In this document: in pieces, positions 9,797 through 18,575 of the stretch
Numbering within the stretch: position 1 is the stretch's first letter
Layout: each line of letters begins with the position of its first letter
Assembly (NCBI GenBank): GCA_000169395.1
Contig: AAXZ01000006.1
Coordinates: forward strand, 52,479-116,478
From: Rhodobacteraceae bacterium HTCC2150
Lineage (GTDB): Bacteria; Pseudomonadota; Alphaproteobacteria; Rhodobacterales; Rhodobacteraceae
DNA length: 64,000 nt
Direction of reading: 5' to 3'
The notes under the pieces: model-generated
Databases searched by the model: none
Seen by the model: only the letters and a program-made list of their open reading frames with translations
Told to the model about the DNA's origin: nothing
Position numbers and translations under genes: made by a program

Positions 9797-10867
9797 GTGC
9801 CAAATGAATATTCACTTTCTGCCCATGCGCAACGCGCGGCGGTCGACACCAAAACAATTGCGCCAAATTGGTTTCGCCCGACGGTCGATCCCTTGGCCGT
9901 TCGCGAGTTGATGCAGAAATCAGATGCAATTGCATTGCGCGATACGATCATTTGGCTAGGGGCAATGGCCATAGCGGGCACCATCGCCGTTATGCTTTGG
10001 CCATCTTGGTGGTCAGCGCCGTTCTGGATTGTTTATGGCGTTCTTTATGGATCAGGCGCGGATTCGCGTTGGCATGAATGCGGGCACAAAACAGCATTTA
10101 AATCCGCATGGATGAACAATTTTGTCTATCAAATCGCGTGTTTCATGATGATGCGAAATCCCGCCGTTTGGCGCGCCAGTCACGTACGGCACCACACAGA
10201 CACCATCGTTGTTGGCCGTGATCCAGAAATCGTAGCGATGCGCCCCCCTGATTTGATCCGTATTGCCTTGATGTTCATCGGGCTCGTGGATGTTTTTGTG
10301 GCATTCAAACGCATGTTTCTTCATGCGCGCGGGCGCATTCATCCCGAAGAGGCCATGTATGTCGCGAAAAGGGAATATCCCAAGGTGTTTTTGGTCGCAC
10401 GAATTTGGTTGGTGATATACGCCAGCACAATTTCGTTGGCCATTATTTACGGATCGATCGTACCTTTGATGATTGTTGGTTTTCCCCGGTTATACGGGGC
10501 GTGGCATCATGTGATGACTGGTTTGTTGCAACATCTTGGCTTGGCCGAAAATGTTTCTGATCACCGGTTAAACACGCGCACCGTTTTGATGAACCCCATC
10601 AGCCGTTTCATTTATTTGAACATGAATTATCATTTAGAACATCACATGTTTACCATGGTTCCTTACTATAATCTTCCCAAACTGCATGAACTGATCAAGC
10701 ATGATATCCCCAAACCCGCGCCTTCGATTTTTGCCGCCTTTAGGGGGTTAGCGCCTGTTTTAGTCAAACAATTGAAATACAACGATGCGGTCATTATTCA
10801 AGATTTGCCAAAAGGGGCGACGCCTTATCGGGATGAGGTTGAAAAACTGCGGCCTCACGCGGTTTAG
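9797..10867 (+). CDS. Membrane fatty-acid desaturase / MocD-like oxygenase
   Basis: A 356-residue integral membrane di-iron enzyme. The three histidine boxes are complete: HECGH, HVRHH and the C-terminal YHLEHH, separated by hydrophobic segments. The line GLAENVSDHRLNTRTV, between boxes two and three, is typical of the subgroup annotated as fatty-acid desaturase or MocD-type hydrocarbon oxygenase. Such enzymes insert oxygen into, or desaturate, a carbon chain using electrons from a ferredoxin. No ferredoxin gene is adjacent, so the electron donor is unknown. The start is GTG at 9797 with a poor RBS; the true start could be slightly downstream. Confidence 0.85.
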   Translation: MPNEYSLSAHAQRAAVDTKTIAPNWFRPTVDPLAVRELMQKSDAIALRDTIIWLGAMAIAGTIAVMLWPSWWSAPFWIVYGVLYGSGADSRWHECGHKTAFKSAWMNNFVYQIACFMMMRNPAVWRASHVRHHTDTIVVGRDPEIVAMRPPDLIRIALMFIGLVDVFVAFKRMFLHARGRIHPEEAMYVAKREYPKVFLVARIWLVIYASTISLAIIYGSIVPLMIVGFPRLYGAWHHVMTGLLQHLGLAENVSDHRLNTRTVLMNPISRFIYLNMNYHLEHHMFTMVPYYNLPKLHELIKHDIPKPAPSIFAAFRGLAPVLVKQLKYNDAVIIQDLPKGATPYRDEVEKLRPHAV

Positions 10868-10883
10868 GTTTCAATCATGAAAA

Positions 10884-10910
10884 CACCCCGCGCCACATGG
10901 GAACGGGGTG
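10884..10910. terminator. Bidirectional terminator between convergent genes
   Basis: CACCCCG (10884-10890) pairs exactly with CGGGGTG (10904-10910) across a 13-base loop. The leftward direction has a TTTTC tail, which suits the YeeE gene; the rightward side is weaker but lies just after the desaturase stop. Confidence 0.65.
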
Positions 10911-10949
10911 AAATGATTGATCTGCGTCGGCAATATCCCTTTATTTTGG

Positions 10950-11987
10950 CTAAACGCCGACTTGAACCGCACGATTGCCGCTAAGAGCAAACCGAACAGC
11001 CACGGCCCCAACAACGATCGACAGCAAGGCCAATATCGCGGCGACACTCAGCGTGGAAACGCCACTTAACCCAGCACCGATAGTACAACCACCAGCCAGC
11101 ACACCACCCGCGCCCATCAAGATGCCACCAGCGCCATAGCGCAGTGTTTCACGGGGGTCGGTAAAACTGACCAACGACAATTCAGAACGAGCGGCCGCAC
11201 TTAGAAACGCGCCAACAAGCACGCCGCCGATAAGGCCGACGCCAAAACCAGCAGGCAGGGCAGTGGACGCAAGTGTCCAAAACAGGCTTTCGGTCCAAGG
11301 CAAGGTAAAGGCCAACGATTGCACAGGTGCGGGATCAAATTCATCCATCAACAAGGTGGATGTTCCAACCCAACCAAGTGCAACCACAAGCCCAATCACC
11401 ACACTAAGAAACAGGTGCAAAGGCGCGGCGTTAAACCGGCGTGCCAACCAGAACGCCGTGACAAGAATAATGAAAGGAATGACAAATCCAGCCCCTTGGA
11501 TAAACGCAAGGCTTGGGAACGGCAGATCAATCGTGGTTTGCCCCAATCCTACACGCAAAGGCGACAAAACACCTTTCAGCATTGCATGCGCGGTGATTGC
11601 AAAGACAACCACAACCATCACAGCACGCAGGTTACCGGTGGCGGCCAACACCGTCAGTCGTGTCACACAACCCCGCGTTAACACCATACCAGCGCCAAAC
11701 ATCACCCCACCTGTTAGGATGGCAATCACAGGTACATCGTTTGACAAATAACGGTGCCCTTCAAGTGCTGCAAAACCCGTAGTGGTAGCGATCTGTACCG
11801 CAATAATTGCGACACCTAGGGCAGTTAGCCAAACAGCCAGCCCCGCAAAATCCGGCCCATTCTTAGCGGCAACAGAACGGTTTAAACAAAACCGACTGAT
11901 TTGTGCGGCAAAACCAAATAGCAGGCCGAGGATCAGGCCAAAAATTAATTGCAGGTTTAGGTCGGTTTCAAAGTACTCAAACAACAT
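10950..11987 (-). CDS. YeeE/YedE-family sulfur-compound transporter
   Basis: A 345-residue membrane protein with about nine to ten hydrophobic helices. It has the family's conserved cysteine motifs: RFCLNRS near residue 33, GCVTRL near 105 and GGCTIGAGLSG near 305. Related proteins import thiosulfate or other sulfur species by relaying them along these cysteines. The start is ATG at 11987, preceded by AAAGGGC. It is monocistronic with no sulfur-metabolism gene beside it, so the substrate is inferred only from family. Confidence 0.88.
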   Translation of the reverse strand: MLFEYFETDLNLQLIFGLILGLLFGFAAQISRFCLNRSVAAKNGPDFAGLAVWLTALGVAIIAVQIATTTGFAALEGHRYLSNDVPVIAILTGGVMFGAGMVLTRGCVTRLTVLAATGNLRAVMVVVVFAITAHAMLKGVLSPLRVGLGQTTIDLPFPSLAFIQGAGFVIPFIILVTAFWLARRFNAAPLHLFLSVVIGLVVALGWVGTSTLLMDEFDPAPVQSLAFTLPWTESLFWTLASTALPAGFGVGLIGGVLVGAFLSAAARSELSLVSFTDPRETLRYGAGGILMGAGGVLAGGCTIGAGLSGVSTLSVAAILALLSIVVGAVAVRFALSGNRAVQVGV

Positions 11988-12397
11988 GCGAGTGCCCTTT
12001 CTGTGCTTTATTGGCACATGCGTTCCATTTTATGCGCTGTCAAGGATACCTATTGGAACGAAAATTGCCTATTTCTGTAATTTTCAGAACAATCATTCCG
12101 TTTTATTGCCTACGGTGGAACATGCTGGGTGGCCTTGCCGTATTTGCAAATGCTAAGTCCCTAATTTGAGAAACGTACAAAAAGTGACGCATCAATCCCC
12201 AATGTTGGGAACTGGAACACCGTGGCTGATCCAAGTGGATATTCAAAAAACATATTCGATTACCGATTGGTTTCTAAAAATATGTCGGTGAAGAAAATTA
12301 GAAAGTAGGCCATTTACGGCAAATTGACCCCTCCTAAAAGAGGGCCTTTCTGACGTTTATATCTAAAATGGTGCGTTCTAAAGGACCAAGCCGCGAT
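11988..12397. other. 410-bp intergenic region
   Basis: No gene was recognised here. It must contain the promoter of the YeeE gene reading left. Near 12328-12344 a short inverted repeat (CCCTC/GAGGG around CTAAAA) is followed by CCTTTCT and could end transcription rightward, but no gene needs it. Confidence 0.4.
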
Positions 12398-13389
12398 CTA
12401 TTTCTTATACTGCGCAAAGTTATTCTTGTTTCGTTTTGAAATATGCTCACCTGCCGTGATGATTTCGTATTTGGCCGCATCACGGTCAAAATCGGCGGGA
12501 TCGATTGGTGTTTGGCTCGCGGGATCACAGAAGATTGGAATGGAATAGCGGGCCGATTTGGCGCGGTTGATCACACGGTGTTTTGTCGAGGTTAGACGGC
12601 CATTTGTCCATTGTTCCAAAAGATCACCAATGTTGCACACAAACGTATCTTGGATCGGGGGGGCCTCAATCCAATCACCTGTTGTGTTAAGAACCTGCAA
12701 GCCACCTTGCATGTCTTGCATCAAAATTGTCAGCACACCAAAATCAGTATGAGGCGCGGCACTAAAGCGTTGAATGGATTCATCAGACGCCTCAATCGGG
12801 GGGTAGTACACCAGCTGACCGCGCCCAAGTGGCTTGGCGTAGGCGGCATCGAAAAAGTCGCGATTTTGACCAAGACCTACAGCGATGGCCGACAAGATTG
12901 TACGACTAAGCGCGATGACCGATTGATAGTACGGCAGTATATCTTGGCGCAAAAATGCAGCCGTTACATCAGGCCACTGATTGGGAGCAACCATCGGGAC
13001 ATTATTTTGAACGTCGATATCGTCAGCCGCGACATCCCAGCCCCAAAAGAACACTTCTTTTGCGTCATGGGTCTTTGCGCCTTCAAGTTTAGCCATGCCT
13101 TGGCCCATCCAGCCGCGTTGATGCGTGTTTACCGCAACCGAGCTTTTGTCAGCTGAGGAAAGGGCAAAGAACCGTTTGAGGCAGCGAAGGCATTTTCAAT
13201 TTGGCGTGGGTCGATGCCGTGGCCTTTGATGTAGAAAAAACCAATTTCCTCGGCTGTTTTCACCAGTTCTTGGGCGATACGGCCAAAACCATCTTTGGTG
13301 TGAATGTCGGAAATATCGACAACTGGGATTTGTTCAAAGTCGACGGTTTTGGCGGCGGCAAAATCAGGCTGGCTTTCATTTGGCATCAT
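12398..13389 (-). pseudogene. Isopenicillin-N-synthase-like 2OG-Fe(II) oxygenase with a frameshift
   Basis: The N-terminal part (13389 to about 13175) reads PVVDISDIHTKDGFGRIAQEL...GFFYIKGHGID, the usual DIOX_N start. The remainder (to 12398) is in another frame and holds the catalytic core: HTDFGVLTIL (His and Asp iron ligands), KHRVI (third ligand His) and RYSIPIF (cosubstrate Arg). One added A near 13174-13177 would restore FAASKRFFALSSADKSS and a continuous protein of about 330 residues. The gene follows the racemase of the TRAP operon by 7 bases and has an AGGAC RBS. Plant and bacterial relatives hydroxylate or cyclise small molecules. As written, no full enzyme can be made. Confidence 0.82.
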
Positions 13390-13396
13390 GATGTCC

Positions 13397-14065
13397 TTAT
13401 AAAAATTCGGGCTGAATGGTGTTGGGCGCCAACTTCTCTATCGCCGAAAGGATATCAAATATTGGCACGTCCAGCATTTGGCGAATTGCTGCTTTATATG
13501 GCGGCAAATTGGTGCATTCCAAAACCAATGCTTTGATTGGTTGGTCTAGGCAAGGGCGCAAAGCGCTTTGTACGTCTTGGGTCGCCAACGTGATATCTAA
13601 ATCGCGACGATCATTTGAAATGACATCGCGCAGGTGGCTGTTAGCGGCAAGACCATAAATTCTGTTGGCAAAATCAACAGCGGATGCAGGCAAATGATTT
13701 TTGCCAAGCTTACCCGCGTCAAAGGTAAGAATGCCCACCTCATCCGCATTGAAAAAATCGGCGATATCGACCAATTGATCCAAAGCCGAGGCAATTACAG
13801 GGCGATCGGTGACGGTCTGTAATTGCGATTGGAAGGGGGCTAAAAATCCGCAAGACGTGGCGATGATATCCCCCTCTGCCGCCACAATAGCGTCTAAAAA
13901 GGGGGACAGATCTATTTGGCTGGGTTGATCAGTGACAATTTGATCAACCGTAGCGTTGGGTATTCTGATGATTTCCAGAGGTTCACAAAAGGTATCACGG
14001 CACCCCACATCCCCTGGGACACGCAAAAAATCTGTGTCCAGTTGCAGCAGGCTGACGCGCGCCAT
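13397..14065 (-). CDS. Aspartate/glutamate (hydantoin) racemase family protein
   Basis: A 222-residue cofactor-independent racemase-fold protein. The two catalytic cysteines are visible as ATSCGFLAPF near residue 75 and LVLECTNLPPY near residue 190, each in its half of the pseudo-symmetric fold. The start is ATG at 14065 with AAAGGAACTAG upstream; it begins five bases after the dctM stop. Its place in a TRAP transporter operon suggests it acts on the imported compound, for example racemising or cleaving an amino-acid or hydantoin-like acid. The precise substrate is unknown. Confidence 0.85.
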   Translation of the reverse strand: MARVSLLQLDTDFLRVPGDVGCRDTFCEPLEIIRIPNATVDQIVTDQPSQIDLSPFLDAIVAAEGDIIATSCGFLAPFQSQLQTVTDRPVIASALDQLVDIADFFNADEVGILTFDAGKLGKNHLPASAVDFANRIYGLAANSHLRDVISNDRRDLDITLATQDVQSALRPCLDQPIKALVLECTNLPPYKAAIRQMLDVPIFDILSAIEKLAPNTIQPEFL

Positions 14066-14070
14066 GTTCG

Positions 14071-15378
14071 CTAGTTCCTTTGGCGAATATTTTCGGGCAA
14101 CCAAGTGGCCAGTTCTGGGAAAATCACGAGGATCACAACCATCAAAAGCATCAAGCCCACCATGGGGATTGCGGTTTTAGCAATATATCCGATTTCGTGT
14201 TTGGTCATGCCTTGCAGCACAAACAGATTAAACCCAATCGGCGGCGTTACTTGTGCGGTTTCAATCACCACCACCAAGAAGATACCAAACCAGATCACAT
14301 CAATACCAGCAGCGCGGATCATAGGTTCGACAATCGCCATGGTAAGAACAACCGAAGACAGGCCATCCATGAACATACCAAGGATCAGATAAAACACCGT
14401 AAGCACGGCAATCAACGCAACAGGGGATAGATTATACCCTTCGATCAATTCCGCCATCGCGCGCGGTAATCCGGTGAACCCCATAGACAAGGACAAAAAC
14501 GCAGCCCCCATCAGGATCAAAGCAATCATTGCTGAGGTGCGAGTTGCCCCCATAAGGCTTGCCGAAAACGTCGACCAATTAAGCGATCCTTGGAATGTAG
14601 ACAGGATCAAGGCCCCAACAACGCCCACGGCCGCCGCCTCGGTTGCTGTGGCATATCCCAGATACATCGAGCCAATCACAACAAAAACCAACCCCATGAC
14701 CGGCACAAGGAACATGCTTTCAGTCATCATTTTCCAAAAACCCATGGGCGGTTCAGGGTCAGGGCGATCCCCTTTGCCAAAGAAATGCCAAAACACGATA
14801 TAGGCCATAAACAATCCGGCAAGAACCAGCCCTGGAAACACGCCAGCCATAAACAGTTTAGTGATGCTCTCGTTGATCGTGACGCCATAAACGATCAAGG
14901 TCAGTGACGGCGGGATCATCAAGCCAAGCGTCGCCGCACCCGCCAACGTACCAATAATCATATGTTCAGGATAACCCCGAGATCGTAGTTCTGGGATCGA
15001 CATTTTCCCCACCATGTTCAGTGTTGCAGCGGAGGATCCGGATACGGCGGCAAAAATCGTACAACCGGCAATATTGGTATGCAGCAACCCACCCGGCAGG
15101 AAACGCATCCACGGGGCAAGCCCGCGAAACATGTCTTCGGATAATCGCGTTCGAAACAGGATTTCCCCCATCCAAATGAATAGCGGCAAGGCAGTCAGGG
15201 TCCAACTGCTGGCCCCCGTCCAAATCGTGGTTATCATGGCGTCGCCCGCAGGGCGTGATGTGAACAATTCCATGCCCACCCAAGCCACGCCCATCAATGC
15301 AAGACCGACCCAAACCGAACTGCCTAGAAGAACAAACAATGCAAAGAGAAAGATGATAATAGCATAAATTTCGGTCAT
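14071..15378 (-). CDS. dctM: TRAP transporter large permease (DctM family)
   Basis: A 435-residue polytopic protein with about twelve helices, the channel-forming subunit of a TRAP symporter. Recognisable segments include GSSVWVGLALMGVAWVGMELF, AAVSGSSAATLNMVGKMSIPEL near residue 130 and the end motif ETAQVTPPIGFNLFVLQG. It uses a sodium gradient to import an organic acid presented by DctP. Its ATG overlaps the dctQ stop by four bases (ATGA). It lies in the order dctP-dctQ-dctM-racemase-oxygenase. Confidence 0.93.
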   Translation of the reverse strand: MTEIYAIIIFLFALFVLLGSSVWVGLALMGVAWVGMELFTSRPAGDAMITTIWTGASSWTLTALPLFIWMGEILFRTRLSEDMFRGLAPWMRFLPGGLLHTNIAGCTIFAAVSGSSAATLNMVGKMSIPELRSRGYPEHMIIGTLAGAATLGLMIPPSLTLIVYGVTINESITKLFMAGVFPGLVLAGLFMAYIVFWHFFGKGDRPDPEPPMGFWKMMTESMFLVPVMGLVFVVIGSMYLGYATATEAAAVGVVGALILSTFQGSLNWSTFSASLMGATRTSAMIALILMGAAFLSLSMGFTGLPRAMAELIEGYNLSPVALIAVLTVFYLILGMFMDGLSSVVLTMAIVEPMIRAAGIDVIWFGIFLVVVIETAQVTPPIGFNLFVLQGMTKHEIGYIAKTAIPMVGLMLLMVVILVIFPELATWLPENIRQRN

Positions 15379-16088
15379 TCGACTGACTCCCGCACGATTT
15401 GCGTTTCACGCAGAACAAGAAGACGGAACAGATGATCCCAAATGGCTACAGCCAACAAGATCGTTCCAATAGACATTGCGATTTGAGGTAACCAAACAGG
15501 GGTGAAAACCATGTCCGAGCTGGTCTTTGCCCATGTATCCCCCCAATGCCACGGCCATTGACCCATCATCGCAAAAATTGACAGCAACCATTCTGGCACT
15601 TTGTCTAATCCTTGCGTGCGATCATTAAGCATTTCTGAGAAATAATTGGTTTTCACCGCATAGCGGGCAAAATAAGTGGCGGTGATAGCAGAAATCAACA
15701 TCGCCAGCGCATCAAGCCAAAATTTGAGGAAACTGTTCATATTCAGGAAAATGGAAACACGGATATGCGCCCCATGTGTCAACGCATAAGCCATGGCAAA
15801 GAACGACGTACAGGCCATGGCGTATCCTGCAAATTCTGTACCGCCTGGGAATATCGTATCCGTCCAACGCGAGACCATCTGCCCAATGATAAGCAATAAG
15901 ATCAGCACCATGAAACTGGCCGCGATCATTCCTGATAGGGCATAGATGCGATCCAACACGCGCCAAATCGGCGACAAAATGCGGTGTGCAGGGCGACGAA
16001 AGAATAGGCAAAAGAACGCAAATGCGGTTGGCAGAATGAACAGCCAAAACCATAACGGCAGCCCGAGGATTGGTTTCCAATCACCCAT
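15375..16088 (-). CDS. dctQ: TRAP transporter small permease (DctQ family)
   Basis: A 237-residue protein, longer than the usual 160-200 because of an N-terminal extension with an extra hydrophobic segment (LPLWFWLFILPTAFAFFCLF). The DctQ core follows: LIIGQMVSRWTDTIFPGGTEFAGYAMACTSFFAMAYALTHGAHIRVSIFL, in which the last part is the family signature, then two more helices. It partners DctM in the membrane. A strong hairpin separates it from dctP, so its transcription is probably reduced relative to dctP. Confidence 0.9.
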   Translation of the reverse strand: MGDWKPILGLPLWFWLFILPTAFAFFCLFFRRPAHRILSPIWRVLDRIYALSGMIAASFMVLILLLIIGQMVSRWTDTIFPGGTEFAGYAMACTSFFAMAYALTHGAHIRVSIFLNMNSFLKFWLDALAMLISAITATYFARYAVKTNYFSEMLNDRTQGLDKVPEWLLSIFAMMGQWPWHWGDTWAKTSSDMVFTPVWLPQIAMSIGTILLAVAIWDHLFRLLVLRETQIVRESVE

Positions 16089-16112
16089 GGGATTACTTCT
16101 CCTGAAAAGAAA

Positions 16113-16137
16113 AAGGCCCCGTCAAAAACGGGGCCTT
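16113..16137 (-). terminator. Attenuator-like terminator between dctP and dctQ
   Basis: A perfect 9-bp stem, AAGGCCCCG with CGGGGCCTT, has a 7-base loop and, read leftward, a TTTTCTTTTC tail. It sits inside an apparent operon, after dctP and before dctQ. The likely effect is many binding-protein transcripts and fewer permease transcripts. Confidence 0.85.
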
Positions 16138-16147
16138 GATGTGTGGA

Positions 16148-17137
16148 TTAGTTTGCGTTGTATGCATCAAGGATGGCTTGGCCATCATCGCCCACAGTTG
16201 CCAGCCAATCGGCTGTCATTTTCGCACCAATTGTTTCCAACTCGGCCAAGAATTCTGGGCCAGCATCGGTCACTTGCATGCCGTTTGCCTCTAGCTGTTC
16301 AAAATACCAACCAGCCAATTCAGCTGATTTTGCAGAACAAGCCGCACCTGTTTCATCAGCCGCTTTTTGCACGCCTGCTTGAACTTCGGCGTCTAGGCCA
16401 TCCCAAACACCTTTGTTAACCATCACATAGTTGCGTGGCAGCCATGCGTTCACTTTGTAATAATGGCTTAGGTGTTCCCAAACTTTGCGGTCATAACCCG
16501 TTGACCCGGATGAAATGAAGGATTCAGCGACACCAGTTGCCAATGCTTGAGACAACTCAGCGGCCTCGACTTGGACAGGCACCATGCCAAGTTCCTCGGC
16601 GAATGTCGCAGTGGCCGAGTTATACGAACGGAACTTGATACCTTGTGTATCAGCAGAAGAGGAAACCTCTTTTTTGAAATAGAAGCCCTGACCTGGCCAT
16701 GGGCACGTATAAAGCGCCACAAGGTTTAGGTCAGACAATTGCGCGTTAACCTTGTCTTTGGCTGCGGCCCAAAGCTTGTCGTTTGCTTCATAGCTTGTCG
16801 CGATGAATGGCAGATTGTCCCAACCCAAAAGCGGTGCTTCGTTGGCGTGTGCAGACATAAAACGTTCGCCGATTGGCGCTTGGCCTGTTTGAACGGCACG
16901 TTTGATTTCGCCACCTTTGAACAATGAACCACCTGGATGCACCGTGATGTCGATGGCACCGTTTGTGTATTCTTTAACTTTGGCTGCAAACTCTACACCC
17001 TTTTCAGAATGAAAGTTTGTGGCGGCATAAGCCATTGGCATATCCCAGCTTTGCGCATGGCCATCCGCCATTGCAGCACCGGTTGCCATAGCGGAACCCA
17101 AAAGCGCACCAACAAGTTTTTTAGTTATGATTTTCAT
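16148..17137 (-). CDS. dctP: TRAP transporter periplasmic solute-binding protein (DctP family)
   Basis: A 329-residue secreted binding protein. The signal peptide (KLVGALLGSAMATGAAMADG) is followed by a DctP domain starting WDMPMAYAATNFHSEKGVEFAAKV. The central motif GIKFRSYNSATATFAEELGMVPVQVEAAELSQAL holds the Arg that normally binds the substrate carboxylate. The ATG is preceded by a strong GGGAGGAAT. It is first in its operon, 356 bp downstream of the LysR gene on the same strand. The ligand is probably an organic acid, perhaps nitrogen-containing given the racemase in the operon. Confidence 0.92.
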   Translation of the reverse strand: MKIITKKLVGALLGSAMATGAAMADGHAQSWDMPMAYAATNFHSEKGVEFAAKVKEYTNGAIDITVHPGGSLFKGGEIKRAVQTGQAPIGERFMSAHANEAPLLGWDNLPFIATSYEANDKLWAAAKDKVNAQLSDLNLVALYTCPWPGQGFYFKKEVSSSADTQGIKFRSYNSATATFAEELGMVPVQVEAAELSQALATGVAESFISSGSTGYDRKVWEHLSHYYKVNAWLPRNYVMVNKGVWDGLDAEVQAGVQKAADETGAACSAKSAELAGWYFEQLEANGMQVTDAGPEFLAELETIGAKMTADWLATVGDDGQAILDAYNAN

Positions 17138-17295
17138 AGTATTCCTCCCAGAAGCGGTTTCGCTTGACCACGGATGTCAGTTCCGATTGAACGCATCCAA
17201 AAAATTTTATGTAAATAATGGTTAAGCTTACCTGCGAGGATACGACCCGTTTTGGTTTCACCTGTCAAGTCTGTTGATCGGTGATCGACTAAACG

Positions 17296-17320
17296 CCTGT
17301 TGTTTACATTAGATCAGCGT
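17296..17320 (+). repeat. Imperfect direct repeat, copy 1 (flanks LysR-cupin)
   Basis: This 25-base stretch matches 19126-19150 with two mismatches. Both copies cover the last codons and downstream bases of an ABM-type gene read leftward. Confidence 0.7.
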
Positions 17321-17354
17321 AAGGATGTACCGCGGACACGCTAACATCTAATGT
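17306..17354. promoter_or_regulatory. Long inverted repeat upstream of dctP
   Basis: ACATTAGAT (17306) pairs with ATCTAATGT (ending 17354), and the inner AGCGT pairs with ACGCT after a small bulge. It lies about 170 bp before dctP and could be a regulator site or leader structure. It overlaps direct repeat copy 1. Confidence 0.4.
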
Positions 17355-17493
17355 CGGCTATGCGGACCAAGCCGACATTTCGGATTGTGTGGTCAAAGTC
17401 TGCATTTCTACGACATCGCTTGCAGTCAACGCGGCTGTCCGCCTAGGGGGGGCGCTAATTGATATCGAGAGGGATGAGTAAGTTACCCATCCG

Positions 17494-18384
17494 TTATTCT
17501 GCCGCTTCGCGTTGTTCATTTTTCAATGACAACAAGCAATTTCGAAGGTCGACCAAATTTATGTCATTTTGCCAATCAGGCCGCATCTTAAGAGTGTATA
17601 CCACAGCTTGTGAACCCGTCTCATCGAACAACTGTACAAGGCGATTGTTAGCTAGCTCAGGCGCAAGAAATGACAAATGCCCCAAAAAGACACCCATCCC
17701 AAACTCAGCGGCTGACATCGCCGCATAGCCGTCATCAAACATGAGAGAGTTGCGTTTGATTTCTTTCTTCGGTGAAGCATTTTCGAACCAATCATCCCAG
17801 CCACCGTGGATCTTCTCCTCTAGAAGCGTGCAGTTTTCGAGATCGCTTACCGAACGGAATGGACCATGCGACTGCAGATAGGCTTCGCTGCACACAGGCG
17901 CACGCAGAGTCGTCAGTAAAATATCATTCTCGTCGTCGGGTGGAAATGTGTACCCGCACCTGATTTCCGCATCCGCCTGTTGACCATTTGATTGAGTCGT
18001 CACGGAAATGTTCACGTCACCGAGGGCATCGCGCACACAATTTAGCTGCGGTATCAACCACCGAGAAGAACACCCTGGCGAACACTGAATTTGAATTGTA
18101 CGCCGTTCACGCCCCTGCGCGGCACGGTCGGTCGCTGCAACTATACTCGCAAAGATCGGTGTAATCTCAGTAAGGTAATTTCGGCCCGACCGCGTAAGAG
18201 AGACGCCCTTTGGGCTTCGTTCGAACAAAGGTTTGCCAACAAATTCCTCAAGCTGACGTACGTTGTGGCTGACTGCAGATGGGCTCAGGCAGAGCTCTTC
18301 TGCGGCAAGGCGGAAACTGTTCAAGCGTGCCGCGGCCTCAAATCCTCGCAAAGCAGCAAAAGGTGGAAGACGTGGTGACGTCAT
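17494..18384 (-). CDS. LysR-family transcriptional regulator (GcvA-like)
   Basis: A 296-residue LysR protein. The N-terminal winged helix-turn-helix reads FAALRGFEAAARLNSFRLAAEELCLSPSAVSHNVRQLEE, followed by GKPLFERSPKGVSLT. The effector domain has the GcvA-type pattern (DAEIRCGYTFPP... AEFGMGVFLGHLSFLAPELANNRLV). It is divergent from the cupin gene, its most likely target, and upstream of dctP on the same strand, a second candidate. It lies between imperfect direct repeats, so the LysR-cupin pair may have moved together. Confidence 0.9.
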   Translation of the reverse strand: MTSPRLPPFAALRGFEAAARLNSFRLAAEELCLSPSAVSHNVRQLEEFVGKPLFERSPKGVSLTRSGRNYLTEITPIFASIVAATDRAAQGRERRTIQIQCSPGCSSRWLIPQLNCVRDALGDVNISVTTQSNGQQADAEIRCGYTFPPDDENDILLTTLRAPVCSEAYLQSHGPFRSVSDLENCTLLEEKIHGGWDDWFENASPKKEIKRNSLMFDDGYAAMSAAEFGMGVFLGHLSFLAPELANNRLVQLFDETGSQAVVYTLKMRPDWQNDINLVDLRNCLLSLKNEQREAAE

Positions 18385-18575
18385 GAAATTTTCTCATCCC
18401 CCTCGTGAAAAACTATCTTTTGCGCGAACCGATTACCCAACTTTAGGCTCGATGCATAAACTGTCAATAGAAAGCCTTTTCGATGAAAATCAGCACAATT
18501 AGAAGATCTCGTTCTCTGAAAACTCTCAGCACGTAAACCTTTGGTTTGTTTGTTGGTCTAAATGCTGAAGCCATA

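Larger units (their letters stand above)
17138..17493. other. 356-bp intergenic region upstream of dctP
   Basis: It holds the dctP promoter region. It contains a long imperfect hairpin (17306-17354) and a 25-base stretch repeated near 19126. Read leftward, 17309-17329 encodes YILTLI followed by a stop, matching the end of the ABM-family protein at 19139. I therefore think it carries a small remnant of a second copy of that gene's end. No intact gene was seen. Confidence 0.45.

Noticed and set aside
10052..10342. Leftward open frame of 96 codons inside the desaturase gene.
   Set aside because: It is antisense to conserved histidine boxes and has no RBS.
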